Source: Vibrio splendidus (lineage in GTDB: Bacteria; Pseudomonadota; Gammaproteobacteria; Enterobacterales; Vibrionaceae). From it: a stretch of 64,000 nucleotides of DNA. This document shows positions 26,696 through 36,302 of this stretch, one piece after another; the stretch's first letter is position 1; each line of letters starts with the position of its first letter. The stretch is from positions 372,001 to 436,000 of the forward strand of contig NZ_MCUN01000009.1 of the NCBI RefSeq assembly GCF_002873455.1. The letters run 5' to 3'. The notes under the pieces are model-generated. The model saw only the letters and a program-made list of their open reading frames with translations. It searched no databases and was not told the origin of the DNA. The translations under genes were made by a program, and so were the position numbers.

Positions 26696-29185
26696 CTAAG
26701 AAACCTTAGTGATCTTAACTGGACACTTCTTGTAATCGGTCTGTTTAGACAGAGGATCCGTTGCATCCAAGATCAACTTGTTGATCAGAATTCTTGCATC
26801 AAAGAATGGTACGAATACCAAGCCTTGTGGTGGACGGTTACGACCACGAGTTTCAACACGAACGCGTACTTCACCACGTTTGTTTTCGATAAGAACTTCA
26901 TCACCACGGCGAAGACCACGAGCCTTAGCATCAGCAGGGTGGATGTAACAAAGTGCATCCGGTACTGCTTTGTAAAGTTCTGGTACACGACGGGTCATAG
27001 TACCTGTGTGCCAGTGCTCAAGAACACGACCTGTACATAGCCACATATCGTATTCATCGTTTGGTACTTCTGGTGGCGCTTCGTATGGAGCGTTGATGAT
27101 CAGTGCTTTACCATCTGGCTTACCGTAGAAGTCCCAATCAGAACCTTTCTTAGCGTATGGATCTGAACCTTCTTTAAAGCGCCATAGTGTTTCTTTACCG
27201 TCAACAACAGGCCAACGTAGACCACGTACTTTGTGGTAAGTATCGTATGGTGCTAAATCGTGACCATGGCCGCGACCAAAGGTTGCGTATTCTTCGAATA
27301 GACCTTTTTGTACGTAGAAACCTTGAGCTTGTGCATCGTCGTTAAGCTCTTGAGCTTCAGACAGTGGGAATGCGTCAACGTTGCCGTTTTTGTAAAGCAC
27401 GTCGTACATTGTTTTACCGCGGTACTCAGGTGCTTTAGCAAGAAGTTCTTCGCCCCAAACTTCTTCAACAGTGAAGCGTTTAGAGAACTCCATGATTTGC
27501 CATAAATCAGACTTAGCATCACCAACCGTTTTAACTTGTTGGTACCATGCTTGTGTACGACGCTCTGCGTTACCGTAAGCACCTTCTTTTTCGATCCACA
27601 TTGCTGTTGGAAGGATAAGGTCAGCTGCTTGAGCTGTTGCCGTTGGGTAAGGGTCAGAACATACAATGAAGTTGTCTGGGTTGCGGTAACCTGGCAGACG
27701 TTCAGTGTTGATGTTTGGACCAGCTTGCATGTTGTTGTTACACATTACCCAGTACGCATTGATCTTGCCGTCTTTAAGCATACGGTCTTGAACAACAGCA
27801 TGAGCACCTGGCTTCGCTGGGATAGTGCCTTCTGGAAGTTTCCAGATCTCTTCTGAAATCTTACGGTGTTTAGGGTTAGCAACCACCATGTCTGCAGGAA
27901 GACGGTGAGAGAACGTACCAACTTCACGAGCTGTACCACACGCAGATGGTTGGCCAGTAAGTGAGAATGGGCTGTTACCTGGAGTAGAAATCTTACCTGT
28001 TAGCAGGTGGATGTTGTACACAAGGCTGTTCATCCAAACGCCACGAGTATGTTGGTTCATACCCATAGTCCAAAGTGACATTACTTTAGTGTTTGGATCT
28101 GCATATTGTTTAGCAAGTTTGATCAGGTCATCTTGAGAGACACCTGACATTTCAGACGCTTTTTCAACGGTGTATTCAGCAACCGAAGCTTTGTACTCTT
28201 CAAAAGTGATTGCAGTCATTGCACCTGAGTTAGGGTTTGCTGCTGCTTTCTGTAGAGGATCGTCATCACGAAGACCGTAACCGATGTCTGTCGTTGCTTG
28301 CTTGAAGTTCGTGTGCTTATTCACGAAGTCCCAGTTAACCGCATCGTTTTGAATGATGTAGTTAGCAATGAAGTTAGCGATCGCTAGATCTGATTGAGGT
28401 TCGAAGATGTAACCCGTGTCTGCAAGCTCAAAAGAACGATGGTAGTAAGTAGACAGTACGTTTACTTTAACGTGTGGGTGGCTTAGACGACGGTCTGTAA
28501 TACGAGTCCATAATACTGGGTGCATTTCTGCCATGTTTGAACCCCACAGAACGAATGCGTCTGCGTGTTCAAAGTCATCGTAACAACCCATTGGCTCATC
28601 GATACCGAAAGTACGCATGAATGCGCCTACCGCTGAAGCCATACAGTGACGAGCGTTTGGATCGATGTTATTTGAACGGAAACCCGCTTTCATCAACTTA
28701 ACGGCTGCGTAGCCTTCCATTACTGTCCACTGACCTGAACCGAACATACCAACACCTGTTGGACCGTTCTTCTTCAGAGCCGCTTTCCATTTCTCAGCCA
28801 TTACGTCGAAAGCTGTGTCCCAAGAGACTGGTGTGAACTCACCATCTTTATGGAACTCACCATCTTTCATACGAAGAAGAGGAGTTTCAAGACGGTCTTT
28901 GCCGTACATGATTTTTGAAAGGAAGTAGCCTTTAATACAGTTAAGGCCTTTGTTTACAGGTGCTTCTGGGTCGCCTTGAGTCGCAACCACTTTACCGTTC
29001 TGTGTACCAACTAGTACCGAACAGCCCGTACCACAAAAACGACAAGGCGCTTTATCCCACGTGATTTTTGTTTGATCAGAGCTAGCAATCAGGTTGGTTG
29101 CTGTTGCTGGCAGAGTCACACCTGCAACGGCTGCCGCTGATGCAGCTGCGTTTGCTTTCACAAACGCGCGTCTTGTCATTTTCAT
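26696..29185 (-). CDS. napA: NapA, catalytic subunit of periplasmic nitrate reductase
   Basis: This 829-residue molybdoenzyme has a Tat signal ([19 protein letters not shown]), a [4Fe-4S] site (Cys48, 51, 55, 83; CRFCGTGC and NCIKG) and the molybdenum ligand Cys181 in [10 protein letters not shown]. The C-terminal molybdopterin-binding part ([22 protein letters not shown]) is complete. It reduces nitrate to nitrite in the periplasm. Its ATG overlaps the stop of napD by four bases, so the two are translationally coupled. Confidence 0.97.
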   Translation of the reverse strand: MKMTRRAFVKANAAASAAAVAGVTLPATATNLIASSDQTKITWDKAPCRFCGTGCSVLVGTQNGKVVATQGDPEAPVNKGLNCIKGYFLSKIMYGKDRLETPLLRMKDGEFHKDGEFTPVSWDTAFDVMAEKWKAALKKNGPTGVGMFGSGQWTVMEGYAAVKLMKAGFRSNNIDPNARHCMASAVGAFMRTFGIDEPMGCYDDFEHADAFVLWGSNMAEMHPVLWTRITDRRLSHPHVKVNVLSTYYHRSFELADTGYIFEPQSDLAIANFIANYIIQNDAVNWDFVNKHTNFKQATTDIGYGLRDDDPLQKAAANPNSGAMTAITFEEYKASVAEYTVEKASEMSGVSQDDLIKLAKQYADPNTKVMSLWTMGMNQHTRGVWMNSLVYNIHLLTGKISTPGNSPFSLTGQPSACGTAREVGTFSHRLPADMVVANPKHRKISEEIWKLPEGTIPAKPGAHAVVQDRMLKDGKINAYWVMCNNNMQAGPNINTERLPGYRNPDNFIVCSDPYPTATAQAADLILPTAMWIEKEGAYGNAERRTQAWYQQVKTVGDAKSDLWQIMEFSKRFTVEEVWGEELLAKAPEYRGKTMYDVLYKNGNVDAFPLSEAQELNDDAQAQGFYVQKGLFEEYATFGRGHGHDLAPYDTYHKVRGLRWPVVDGKETLWRFKEGSDPYAKKGSDWDFYGKPDGKALIINAPYEAPPEVPNDEYDMWLCTGRVLEHWHTGTMTRRVPELYKAVPDALCYIHPADAKARGLRRGDEVLIENKRGEVRVRVETRGRNRPPQGLVFVPFFDARILINKLILDATDPLSKQTDYKKCPVKITKVS

Positions 29186-29487
29186 ACTTCACCCTCAAGT
29201 TGAGAATTGTTGCTTCCAGTTTCTAAATCCGTTTCGTCGAGCCCAGTTTCGATTTGGTGGTAAACCAAAGCTGTGCCTAAAACGTTCGTAATATTATTAA
29301 TTTCTTCGATGGTGTCCGTTACAAAACCTTGGTTTTCGGTTTCTAGGACTACTATGATTTTGCCTTCAGGGCTGCTGCCGTAAATCTCTGCGTTATCGAA
29401 TTGCTCGATTTGTGCTTTGATCTCGTCTAGATGCTCTGGGCTCACATGCACGACTAAACTTGATATATGCACTTCGTTTAGTGCCAT
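29182..29487 (-). CDS. napD: NapD, chaperone for NapA export
   Basis: This 101-residue cytoplasmic protein has the NapD fold pattern ([20 protein letters not shown], then [12 protein letters not shown]). NapD binds the NapA Tat signal and holds it back until the cofactor is inserted. It overlaps napA by four bases. The tail after residue 80 is acidic and longer than in E. coli. Confidence 0.93.
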   Translation of the reverse strand: MALNEVHISSLVVHVSPEHLDEIKAQIEQFDNAEIYGSSPEGKIIVVLETENQGFVTDTIEEINNITNVLGTALVYHQIETGLDETDLETGSNNSQLEGEV

Positions 29488-29510
29488 AAATTGCTCTCGT
29501 TATTTTTGTT

Positions 29511-29990
29511 TTATGCATTACTCACAAGAATAGCTGAAGTAGGGCAAACTGCTATGCAAGCTCCACAACCGCTACACTCATCTAACTCGATTTTTGGTAG
29601 AGCAACACTGCCTGCTCTAAGTTGAAATTGAATGGCCATAGGTTCACACATGTCACCACAGCTTCGGCATTCAACATTTTGTTGCGCTAAGCATTTATCA
29701 GAGATACTTGCTTTTGCTCGCCAAGGTGTTTCTTCCTTGGGTTTAAAAATTGGTTCAGGACAAACGTCAGCACATTGATAACAAAAAGTGCATTCGTCTT
29801 TTGAAAAGTCGACAGTAGGAAACCCACCATCGCCTACAATGATTATCTTAGTCTCACAATTTTCGATACATTTACCGCAGCGAGTGCAGTCATCTGTAAA
29901 GCTTTCTAGGTTGTTAATCCAAGGCAATCGAATCTGGCTTGAATCTACTTTTCGCCTAGAAAATAGGCGTCGTCTCGATAGGTCTACCAC
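29511..29990 (-). CDS. napF: NapF, iron-sulfur accessory protein
   Basis: This 159-residue ferredoxin-like protein has several cysteine clusters: CTRCGKCIENC, CTFCYQCADVCPEP, CRSCGDMCEP and CSGCGACIAVCPTS, enough for up to four [4Fe-4S] centres. NapF works in the cytoplasm to mature NapA. It is the first gene of the nap operon. The NarP and FNR-like sites upstream suggest induction by nitrate in low oxygen. Confidence 0.95.
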   Translation of the reverse strand: MVDLSRRRLFSRRKVDSSQIRLPWINNLESFTDDCTRCGKCIENCETKIIIVGDGGFPTVDFSKDECTFCYQCADVCPEPIFKPKEETPWRAKASISDKCLAQQNVECRSCGDMCEPMAIQFQLRAGSVALPKIELDECSGCGACIAVCPTSAILVSNA

Positions 29991-30098
29991 TAAATGCCTA
30001 CTAATGTTGCTAAGATGTTGTAATTGTAGATCATTGTTTTGTTAATATCTTGTCATTTATCCTCACAAGTAGTGTAGTTTTAGAAATATTTGTATAAA

Positions 30099-30114
30099 TA
30101 CCCCTTAAGGGCTA
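30099..30114. promoter_or_regulatory. NarP binding site (7-2-7) between napF and narQ
   Basis: TACCCCT-TA-AGGGCTA is an inverted pair of NarP heptamers with the right two-base spacing. It is centred about 116 bases from the napF start. Confidence 0.78.
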
Positions 30115-30128
30115 AATAGGATCCTATA

Positions 30129-30142
30129 TTGTCTTAGATCAA
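30129..30142. promoter_or_regulatory. FNR-like site in the nap promoter
   Basis: TTGTCTTAGATCAA has one perfect FNR half-site (ATCAA) and one weak one. It lies 29 bp further from napF than the NarP site, an order resembling E. coli napF. The same 13-base core recurs upstream of dcuC at 34327-34339. Confidence 0.5.
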
Positions 30143-30243
30143 TAAATTACGAAGCGTTTGGTCACATATTGAATGGAGCTCTGTTTTTTGATGTGTGACA
30201 ATAGGTTTCGGACAGCCACTTATATACCTTCAGGATTTTGATT

Positions 30244-31974
30244 TTGCTTATTAAACCTGTTTCATCTGTAACAAGTACAATAGCTAAATCATTGCTATCC
30301 ATACTGCTTCTTTCGGTTGCCACTACTGGTTTTGCCATCTTCACATTAGCGTCAAGTCTCAACGACGCAGAGGCGGTTAACGTGGCAGGCTCAATGCGTA
30401 TGCAAAGCTATCGTTTAGCGCATGATATTCAAATAGAATCAGTTGATTATGATTCTCATATTCGTGAATTCGAAAGTTCTCTTTATTCTCCATCAATGAC
30501 CAACTTGGTCAGTTGGGATGTTCCGGCAGACATCACCGAAGATTACTATTTAATTATTGGTCGTTGGCACGAGTTGAAACAGGTATTAAGTAGCGAAGAT
30601 CGAAAGCACTATCTCGTATTGGTTGAAAACTTCGTTGCTGAAATTGATGGCTTCGTTTTTAAGCTGCAAGAGTTCTCTGAAGATAAACTGATAAAGTTGG
30701 CCTGGGCTGGTGGTATTGGCTTAGGTGGAATTCTCGTCATATCTCTTTTTGTTGTTCACTTTGTCCGTAAACAAGTTGTTAAGCCGTTGCATGCTCTCGT
30801 CGGAGCCAGTCAGCGAATCAAAAACAGTGACTTTGAGGTAGAGCTGAAGGTCACCAATAACAACGAACTGGGTATCTTGACTAAGACATTTAACTCGATG
30901 GCGAAAGACTTGGGCGCGCTTTATCGAAACCTTGAAGATGTTGTAGATGCCAAAACAGTAGAGCTACAGAATGCCAACCAATCGCTTCAGGCGCTATATC
31001 ACTCTTCACAAGAGCTGACCGTAACTCGTATCGCCCCAGAGAATTTCCGATCAATCCTGCAGCACTTAGTGAGCTTAGAAGGTATCGAATCGTTAAGGCT
31101 AGAGATTGTAGACAACTCAGGTCGTTCACTGATTATGGATGAAGGGTATGACTCGAACTTAGATTATGAAAAGTTTGAAATGAAGCTGGATGATAATGAG
31201 CTTATCTTGGGCTATCTATATTGTTCGTATCATCATGGTCATTCAACTAAGACATTGATTGAGAGTTTTATCCAACTCTTATCGCGAGCTATCTATTATA
31301 ATCGTGCGCAAAAGAAAGCTGAGCAGCTTATTATTATGGAAGAACGTGCGACAATTGCGCGTGAACTGCATGATTCACTGGCTCAATCACTGTCGTATTT
31401 GAAAATCCAAGTCACACTGTTGAAGCGCGTGATTGGCAAGTTGCCAGAACAACAACACCGAGAGCAGTCAGAACAAATAGCGTCGGAAATCGGTAACGGT
31501 TTGGCTGATGCTTACACTCAATTACGAGAGCTACTCACTACATTCAGGTTGACCATAAAAGAGGGCAACTTTGGAGACGCTTTGAGCACCATGCTCGAAG
31601 AACTCAGCGAAAGAACAGAAGCGAAGATTAACCTAACCAATAATCTTTCATCGATTGAGCTTGATGCACATAGTCAGGTTCACTTGCTTCAATTGATTCG
31701 TGAAGCAACAATAAACGCAATAAAACACGCCAATGCCGACTTGATAGATGTATGCTGTATCGATGAGGAAGGTGAAGTGTTAGTCGTAATTAGAGATAAT
31801 GGAGATGGCTTTGACCCAAGTAGTTCGAAGATGAACCACTACGGGATGAGCATTATGCAGGAGCGCGCGGCAAGACTGAATGGCGACTTAACGATTGAAG
31901 CGGCTCAAGGTGAAGGCTGTACAGTCATATTGAAATATAAAAGTTTGAAGGAAGTTAAAGTTGACGATTTGTAA
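30244..31974 (+). CDS. narQ: NarQ, nitrate/nitrite sensor kinase
   Basis: This protein of about 576 residues has an N-terminal membrane helix, a periplasmic domain with the nitrate-binding P-box (NVAGSMRMQSYRLAHDI), a second helix, a HAMP linker, and a HisKA_3 domain with ERATIARELHDSLAQSLSYL. The end is HATPase (DNGDGFDP, HYGMSIMQERA). No ATG is available near the start. TTG 30244 is the best spaced from AGGA at 30232-30235; TTG 30238 is the alternative. NarQ phosphorylates NarP when nitrate or nitrite is present. It is divergent from the nap operon. Confidence 0.93.
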   Translation: MLIKPVSSVTSTIAKSLLSILLLSVATTGFAIFTLASSLNDAEAVNVAGSMRMQSYRLAHDIQIESVDYDSHIREFESSLYSPSMTNLVSWDVPADITEDYYLIIGRWHELKQVLSSEDRKHYLVLVENFVAEIDGFVFKLQEFSEDKLIKLAWAGGIGLGGILVISLFVVHFVRKQVVKPLHALVGASQRIKNSDFEVELKVTNNNELGILTKTFNSMAKDLGALYRNLEDVVDAKTVELQNANQSLQALYHSSQELTVTRIAPENFRSILQHLVSLEGIESLRLEIVDNSGRSLIMDEGYDSNLDYEKFEMKLDDNELILGYLYCSYHHGHSTKTLIESFIQLLSRAIYYNRAQKKAEQLIIMEERATIARELHDSLAQSLSYLKIQVTLLKRVIGKLPEQQHREQSEQIASEIGNGLADAYTQLRELLTTFRLTIKEGNFGDALSTMLEELSERTEAKINLTNNLSSIELDAHSQVHLLQLIREATINAIKHANADLIDVCCIDEEGEVLVVIRDNGDGFDPSSSKMNHYGMSIMQERAARLNGDLTIEAAQGEGCTVILKYKSLKEVKVDDL

Positions 31975-32593
31975 AGTAATGCTGGTTGATGATCATCCAT
32001 TGATGCGCAGAGGTATAAGCCAATTACTGAGCTTTGAAGATGAATTCGAAGTGATTGCAGAAGCAAGTAACGGTACTGAAGCGGTCGCTCTTGCCCACGA
32101 AGAAGAACCTGATCTGATCCTTTTGGATCTTAATATGAAAGGCATGTCTGGTCTCGACACGCTGAAGGCACTTCGTACTGATGGCTCAAGCGCTAACATC
32201 GTTATTCTAACGGTTTCTGACAGCCCAGCAGATATTGAAGCAATTGTAAAAGCGGGTGCTGATGGCTATTTGTTGAAAGACACTGAACCCGATGAACTCA
32301 TCGAGCTGTTAAAGCAAGCACACAGCGGTGATAAAGCTTATAGCAGTGTTGTTTCTCGTTACTTGAATGATGCGGACAGTCGCAATGATATCTTCGACCA
32401 ACTGACTGAGCGTGAAATGCAAATCCTTCAAGAAGTCGCTAAAGGGTACCGTAATAAGCAGATCGCTGATCATCTGTTTATTTCTGAATCGACAGTTAAG
32501 GTACATATGAAAAGCTTACTGAAAAAGCTGCAGGTGCCTTCACGTACTGCTGCAACGGTTCTGTATCTAGAACGCTATGGTGAAATGAAGTAG
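31961..32593 (+). CDS. narP: NarP, nitrate/nitrite response regulator
   Basis: This 210-residue regulator has a receiver domain (VMLVDDHPLMRRGISQLLS, LDLNMKGMSGLDTLKALR with the acceptor Asp, KDTEPDEL) and a LuxR-type DNA-binding domain (LTEREMQILQEVAKGYRNKQ). It begins with TTG at 31961, 14 bases inside narQ, with GGAAG upstream, so it is coupled to narQ. It should act on the nap promoter through the TACCCCT-TA-AGGGCTA site. Confidence 0.94.
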   Translation: MTICKVMLVDDHPLMRRGISQLLSFEDEFEVIAEASNGTEAVALAHEEEPDLILLDLNMKGMSGLDTLKALRTDGSSANIVILTVSDSPADIEAIVKAGADGYLLKDTEPDELIELLKQAHSGDKAYSSVVSRYLNDADSRNDIFDQLTEREMQILQEVAKGYRNKQIADHLFISESTVKVHMKSLLKKLQVPSRTAATVLYLERYGEMK

Positions 32594-32714
32594 GGCTTGT
32601 TTCCTTTGAAATACAACTATTTCAAGCCTGACTGCCTAGTTTCGATGCTTAATTAAAATTGTAATAGCTTTTTTTGAAATCAGAACGCGAAGTTAAATAG
32701 AGAAAAAGAGACAC

Positions 32715-32750
32715 AAAAAAGGCGTTGAACTTATAAGTTCAGCGCCTTTT
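32715..32750 (+). terminator. Terminator of narQP
   Basis: AAAAAGGCGTTGAACTT pairs with AAGTTCAGCGCCTTTT (one mismatch), followed by TTT. Confidence 0.9.
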
Positions 32751-32855
32751 GTTTAAGCATTCGATATTGGTGTTCGTATGGCTAAGGTAGTGGTGCTAGG
32801 ACCCGTCTTAATGTCTTAGTACTCCTAGAACAACTGTTATTGCGAACTTTGGGTT

Positions 32856-34223
32856 TTACGCCGCCATTGGAACCAATACAAGCGTACCGAAGATAACCGT
32901 GATAAGACCACAGATTACCGGTACAGAAGTACGTTTTACTACTTCAAATGGGCTGATTTTACCCATACCAGAAGTCGCTACAATTACACCAGAGACTGGA
33001 GAAATTGTACGGCCTAAGTTAGATGCTTGAAGCATTGGAATAATTAGGAACGCTGGGTTCAAACCCATTTTCGCAGCCAGTGATGGAGCTAACTCTACGA
33101 ATGCATAGAAAGGTGCGTTACCTGAACCAGTCGCGATAGCAGCTGCAACCGTTAGACCCGTTAGGATAAGCATTAATGCGATACCGCCAGCGCCAGCTGA
33201 TTCAGCAAGACCGATTAGGTTATCAATCGCGCCGATAGACATTAGGCCTTGAGCAAATACGCCCGCCGCAACCAATAGCATTACCACGCCTTTGAATGCT
33301 TCAGCCATACCTTGGTAGCAAGAATCTAAATCTTCTAATGTTTTTTCACCGTCGAACTTCTTCACAACGTAATCGATGATAGCGCCCACAAAGATAGAAC
33401 CGACTACGATGGTGTAGATATCAAGTGAAAGACCTGGAATCGTGCGGCCGTTAAATAAGAATACACCGATGATAGGTAGGAATGGCAGTGCAGCGTAGAA
33501 AGCGGGTGCTGTTGTTTCAATGTCAGAAACGTCTACTTTTTCCATTGGTGTGTTTTCTTTCTTATCCAGATACTTGTTCCAGAAGAAAGCGGCCGCAGCC
33601 ATCACGATGATTGCGCAGATAGAAACAGGCAGTACCGTTTGAACAGCGAACACGTCAAGAGACATACCTGATTTCTCTGCTGCGATAACCACGTCACCTG
33701 AGGTTGGTGAAAGAATGATTGCTGCAGGTGATGCACAAACAGCGACCGCTGCCGGGCGTGAAATACCCATTGCCGTCATCATTGGGAATAGGGTAGCCAT
33801 CAATAGCACACCAAGGCCTGTTGCAGAACTTACTGCTAGAGACATTAGACACGCTACGATGTAAGCCGCAACAAGAAGTACATATGGAGACTTGATAGCA
33901 GCGAGTGGTTTAGAAAATTGCTTTACTACCACGTTGTTCGCGCCAATGTGCGTCATGTAAGAAGCAAAACCACACAGAAGCATGATTTGCATGCCTAGGC
34001 CGCCTCCACGGTACTGAAGCATGTACTTAACGAATTCTAGTGAATCGGTAACCATGTTACCTGTTGAAGCGACCTTAGCCGGTAAGACTGTGTGGCCAAT
34101 AAGGCCAGTAATAAGAAGTAGGGCAAGGCCAGCAGTTAGTAATACGCCTGCCGCTTTATAGCCTTTCACAATAAAGTAACCAACAGCGATAGTAATCACT
34201 AATCCGATCAAGAGCTCTAACAT
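32856..34223 (-). CDS. dcuC: DcuC-type C4-dicarboxylate transporter
   Basis: The best start is the ATG at 34223, eight bases after GGAGA; an in-frame GTG at 34235 would include that site in the coding region. The 455-residue protein has about 12 membrane segments. It closely matches E. coli DcuC: CGFASYMTHIGANN, ACLMSLAVSSATGLGVLLMA, SGDVV, GSGNAPFYAFVEL and LQASNLGRTISPVSG. DcuC exports succinate or exchanges it for fumarate in anaerobic growth. It lies beside nap and narQP, a low-oxygen grouping. Confidence 0.93.
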   Translation of the reverse strand: MLELLIGLVITIAVGYFIVKGYKAAGVLLTAGLALLLITGLIGHTVLPAKVASTGNMVTDSLEFVKYMLQYRGGGLGMQIMLLCGFASYMTHIGANNVVVKQFSKPLAAIKSPYVLLVAAYIVACLMSLAVSSATGLGVLLMATLFPMMTAMGISRPAAVAVCASPAAIILSPTSGDVVIAAEKSGMSLDVFAVQTVLPVSICAIIVMAAAAFFWNKYLDKKENTPMEKVDVSDIETTAPAFYAALPFLPIIGVFLFNGRTIPGLSLDIYTIVVGSIFVGAIIDYVVKKFDGEKTLEDLDSCYQGMAEAFKGVVMLLVAAGVFAQGLMSIGAIDNLIGLAESAGAGGIALMLILTGLTVAAAIATGSGNAPFYAFVELAPSLAAKMGLNPAFLIIPMLQASNLGRTISPVSGVIVATSGMGKISPFEVVKRTSVPVICGLITVIFGTLVLVPMAA

Positions 34224-34326
34224 AGAAATCTCCACAAAGTTTAAAAAATATAAGAAAGTGTTTCAGAATATGACAATGAATGTACAGAAAACTGCACTGT
34301 GGCACGAGGCATAGTTGAGGTTGATA

Positions 34327-34339
34327 TGATCTAAGACAA
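34327..34339. promoter_or_regulatory. FNR-like motif upstream of dcuC
   Basis: TGATCTAAGACAA is the reverse complement of TTGTCTTAGATCA, identical over 13 bases to the FNR-like site in the nap promoter. It lies about 110 bases before the dcuC start. Confidence 0.45.
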
Positions 34340-34576
34340 ACATTTTTTTTGATGTTAATTGTGGTTGTAAATCGTGATTAACTACTGTTGTTTGGATGTT
34401 AATAAACAAATTTTCTAGCTCGTCAGAATATAACTTGGATCACCTTTGATTGTTATAGTTGCATATGGTGGGGTTGTTTTATAAATAGCGAACGTTTTTT
34501 ACACGTTGGGAGGAAACTTGTAACGAAGTGGGTATTTATCGGAGTAAAGAGGTGAGAATCTTAGATTTGACGATTA

Positions 34577-34634
34577 CTTACGTTTAACGTCGACTTATGT
34601 TTAACGCTTACTGATTTCCCTAAGTAAGCGTTAA
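34577..34634. repeat. Direct repeats and perfect 12-bp hairpin after the co-component genes
   Basis: ACTTACGTTTAACG (34577-34590) is repeated as ACTTATGTTTAACG (34593-34606). A perfect stem TTAACGCTTACT / AGTAAGCGTTAA occupies 34601-34634 with a 10-base loop. It follows the minus-strand gene ending at 34685 but has no T-run there. The rest of the 461-base gap holds the dcuC promoter region only. Confidence 0.65.
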
Positions 34635-34684
34635 AACACAAGCTGGCACTAAAATATAATTAAAGTTAAAAATGGCGAGTGAAT

Positions 34685-35191
34685 TTAGTTTATATCAACG
34701 TCAGGAATATCATTTGAATACGTTGGCAGCTCAGAACAGACTAACTTCTTACAAAAATGAATCATCCCATAGCGCGTCACGAGTAAAAATTCCTCATTGT
34801 TGAGTGGAATGTAAGGCATTGCGTCAGACGACAGTGTTGAGCCTTCACTTATCATGACCTTTTCGTAAAACGACAACTCGCGATTCGGAATGATTTGTTG
34901 GTGTTGGTTTTCGTCCAGTGAAATATCGTGTTGGGTGACTGAGTAAGACCCCGAAGACGTAAACCCGACTTGCTTGGTCGACACGTACAATAGGTCATAA
35001 CTGTCATTTTTCTTAAACTCGATATTAATTGAAGACTGGTTATGAATAATATTATTTGACGGATTAATAACCGATGCTGTATTCGCTAAATAATGACCTT
35101 CAAGGTGTGATTTAGGAATAAAGGTAGAAAGCCAGCCGACTAACACGCCAAGTAGCATCACAGCAATTACTGTCTTCGTTTTGTTATTCAC
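34685..35191 (-). CDS. Small membrane partner protein, ToxS/VtrC-like position
   Basis: This 168-residue protein has an N-terminal anchor (TVIAVMLLGVLVGWLSTF, residues 7-24) and a periplasmic domain rich in beta-strand patterns, with two cysteines at 147 and 152. It overlaps the upstream membrane regulator gene by 8 bases. Small partners of ToxR-like regulators (ToxS, TcpH, VtrC) share this size, topology and gene order but diverge very fast in sequence. My call rests on architecture and not on similarity. In V. parahaemolyticus the VtrA-VtrC periplasmic pair binds bile salts. Confidence 0.65.
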   Translation of the reverse strand: MNNKTKTVIAVMLLGVLVGWLSTFIPKSHLEGHYLANTASVINPSNNIIHNQSSINIEFKKNDSYDLLYVSTKQVGFTSSGSYSVTQHDISLDENQHQQIIPNRELSFYEKVMISEGSTLSSDAMPYIPLNNEEFLLVTRYGMIHFCKKLVCSELPTYSNDIPDVDIN

Positions 35192-35915
35192 AAGTCACTC
35201 CTTTAAATCCTGCTGGAAAGCTCAGAGATTTTCCTGAATTATCGATGATGATTTTTCGTCCCTTATATTCATAAAGCGTCACGTTGAATAACTCATTAAA
35301 AGTGAATTCGTCGGATTCGATTTTACAAGAGATAAAATGCTGGCCCACGAGATCTTCGCCTAGGCTATTTCTATCTAAATAAGAAAACAAATAATGGGAT
35401 AAACCTGCAGCCACTACAAATAATGCAACCAGCGCTACTACACGGTTTGTTTTTTTCGTCGCGGCCGTTTTCTCGGTTGTTGAATTTTCTGTCGCTATGC
35501 TATCTGTCGCTGTGTTGTCTTCAGGTTGTTTTGTTTCTTGTTTTGGTTGCGATTGAATTTTACGCAGTGCGTGCTCTTTTCCTTGTGTCACTTGCCCTGC
35601 AAATCGGTAGCCTTTACCGCGCTCAGTGACGATGATCATCCCGCTCTTATCTTCTAACGCTTTTCGGCAAATCGAGATGGTCTGCATTAGGCTGCCATCT
35701 TCAACGTAGATACCTTTAGACACCCACACTTGTTCGATCAGAACTTGGCGAGTGATTACTTCATTGGGTCTCGAGATAAAAAACTTAAGCAGCTCTGATT
35801 CATTAGAACCTATTGGGTAGGTACGGCCCGTCTTAAAGTGATGGATTTCACTCTCTTCTAAATTGACCTGTATATCATCATTGATAATAAATTCAGCAGA
35901 CATCTGGGTTCTCAT
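35184..35915 (-). CDS. ToxR/VtrA-like membrane-bound winged-helix regulator
   Basis: This 243-residue one-component regulator has a cytoplasmic OmpR-type winged helix (residues 18-106; LLKFFISRPNEVITRQVLIE, GSLMQTISICRKALED, TERGKGYRF). A low-complexity Thr/Glu linker (about 112-156) follows, then one membrane helix (158-178) and a short periplasmic domain with two cysteines, 197 and 242, able to form a disulfide as in ToxR. The start is ATG 35915 or 35903. The following gene overlaps it, as in toxRS and vtrAC. It probably controls genes in response to an envelope or host signal. Its targets are unknown. Confidence 0.85.
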   Translation of the reverse strand: MRTQMSAEFIINDDIQVNLEESEIHHFKTGRTYPIGSNESELLKFFISRPNEVITRQVLIEQVWVSKGIYVEDGSLMQTISICRKALEDKSGMIIVTERGKGYRFAGQVTQGKEHALRKIQSQPKQETKQPEDNTATDSIATENSTTEKTAATKKTNRVVALVALFVVAAGLSHYLFSYLDRNSLGEDLVGQHFISCKIESDEFTFNELFNVTLYEYKGRKIIIDNSGKSLSFPAGFKGVTCE

Positions 35916-36302
35916 TGTTATAAGCGTTCTAACCTAAATATAACAAATCTTACAACAAACATAAACTTACTGATTTCATCGTCTTTGATATTTAAGTAAC
36001 TGAATTTATGTTGATTATTATCCTAATTAGATTTCCTTATATACCTTTTTGAGGTTGTTTAATGCGGTTTCAGGTGCTTGCCGTTAGTAGCTATTGGATC
36101 ATTAACGGATGACGCTGATTTAGTGGGTGTGGGTTAATTGCTCAAATTTCTTACGTAGTTTTATCAACGTGTCATTCCAACTCTGTGTTGCCTTGCTCTC
36201 TACGAATAAAAGTCGAGCTTACCTCCGACTCAATCGGCAACTCAAATAACGATAAATCGCATGACCACACCAGTTAAATGCGAAAGCTACGAAGGAGCTG
36301 TT
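35916..36302. other. Intergenic region, divergent promoters
   Basis: AT-rich sequence between the membrane regulator and the lipase operon. I see no gene, hairpin or known operator. An in-frame ATG at 36261 gives a longer version of the lipase, which I do not favour. Confidence 0.5.

Noticed and set aside
27253..27666. 137-codon open frame on the minus strand
   Set aside because: It is in a different frame inside napA, rich in Leu, Thr and Lys and without any protein features.
36261..36302. Upstream ATG as start of the lipase
   Set aside because: It lacks a ribosome site, and the extra 14 residues would stretch the lipoprotein signal beyond normal length; kept only as an alternative.
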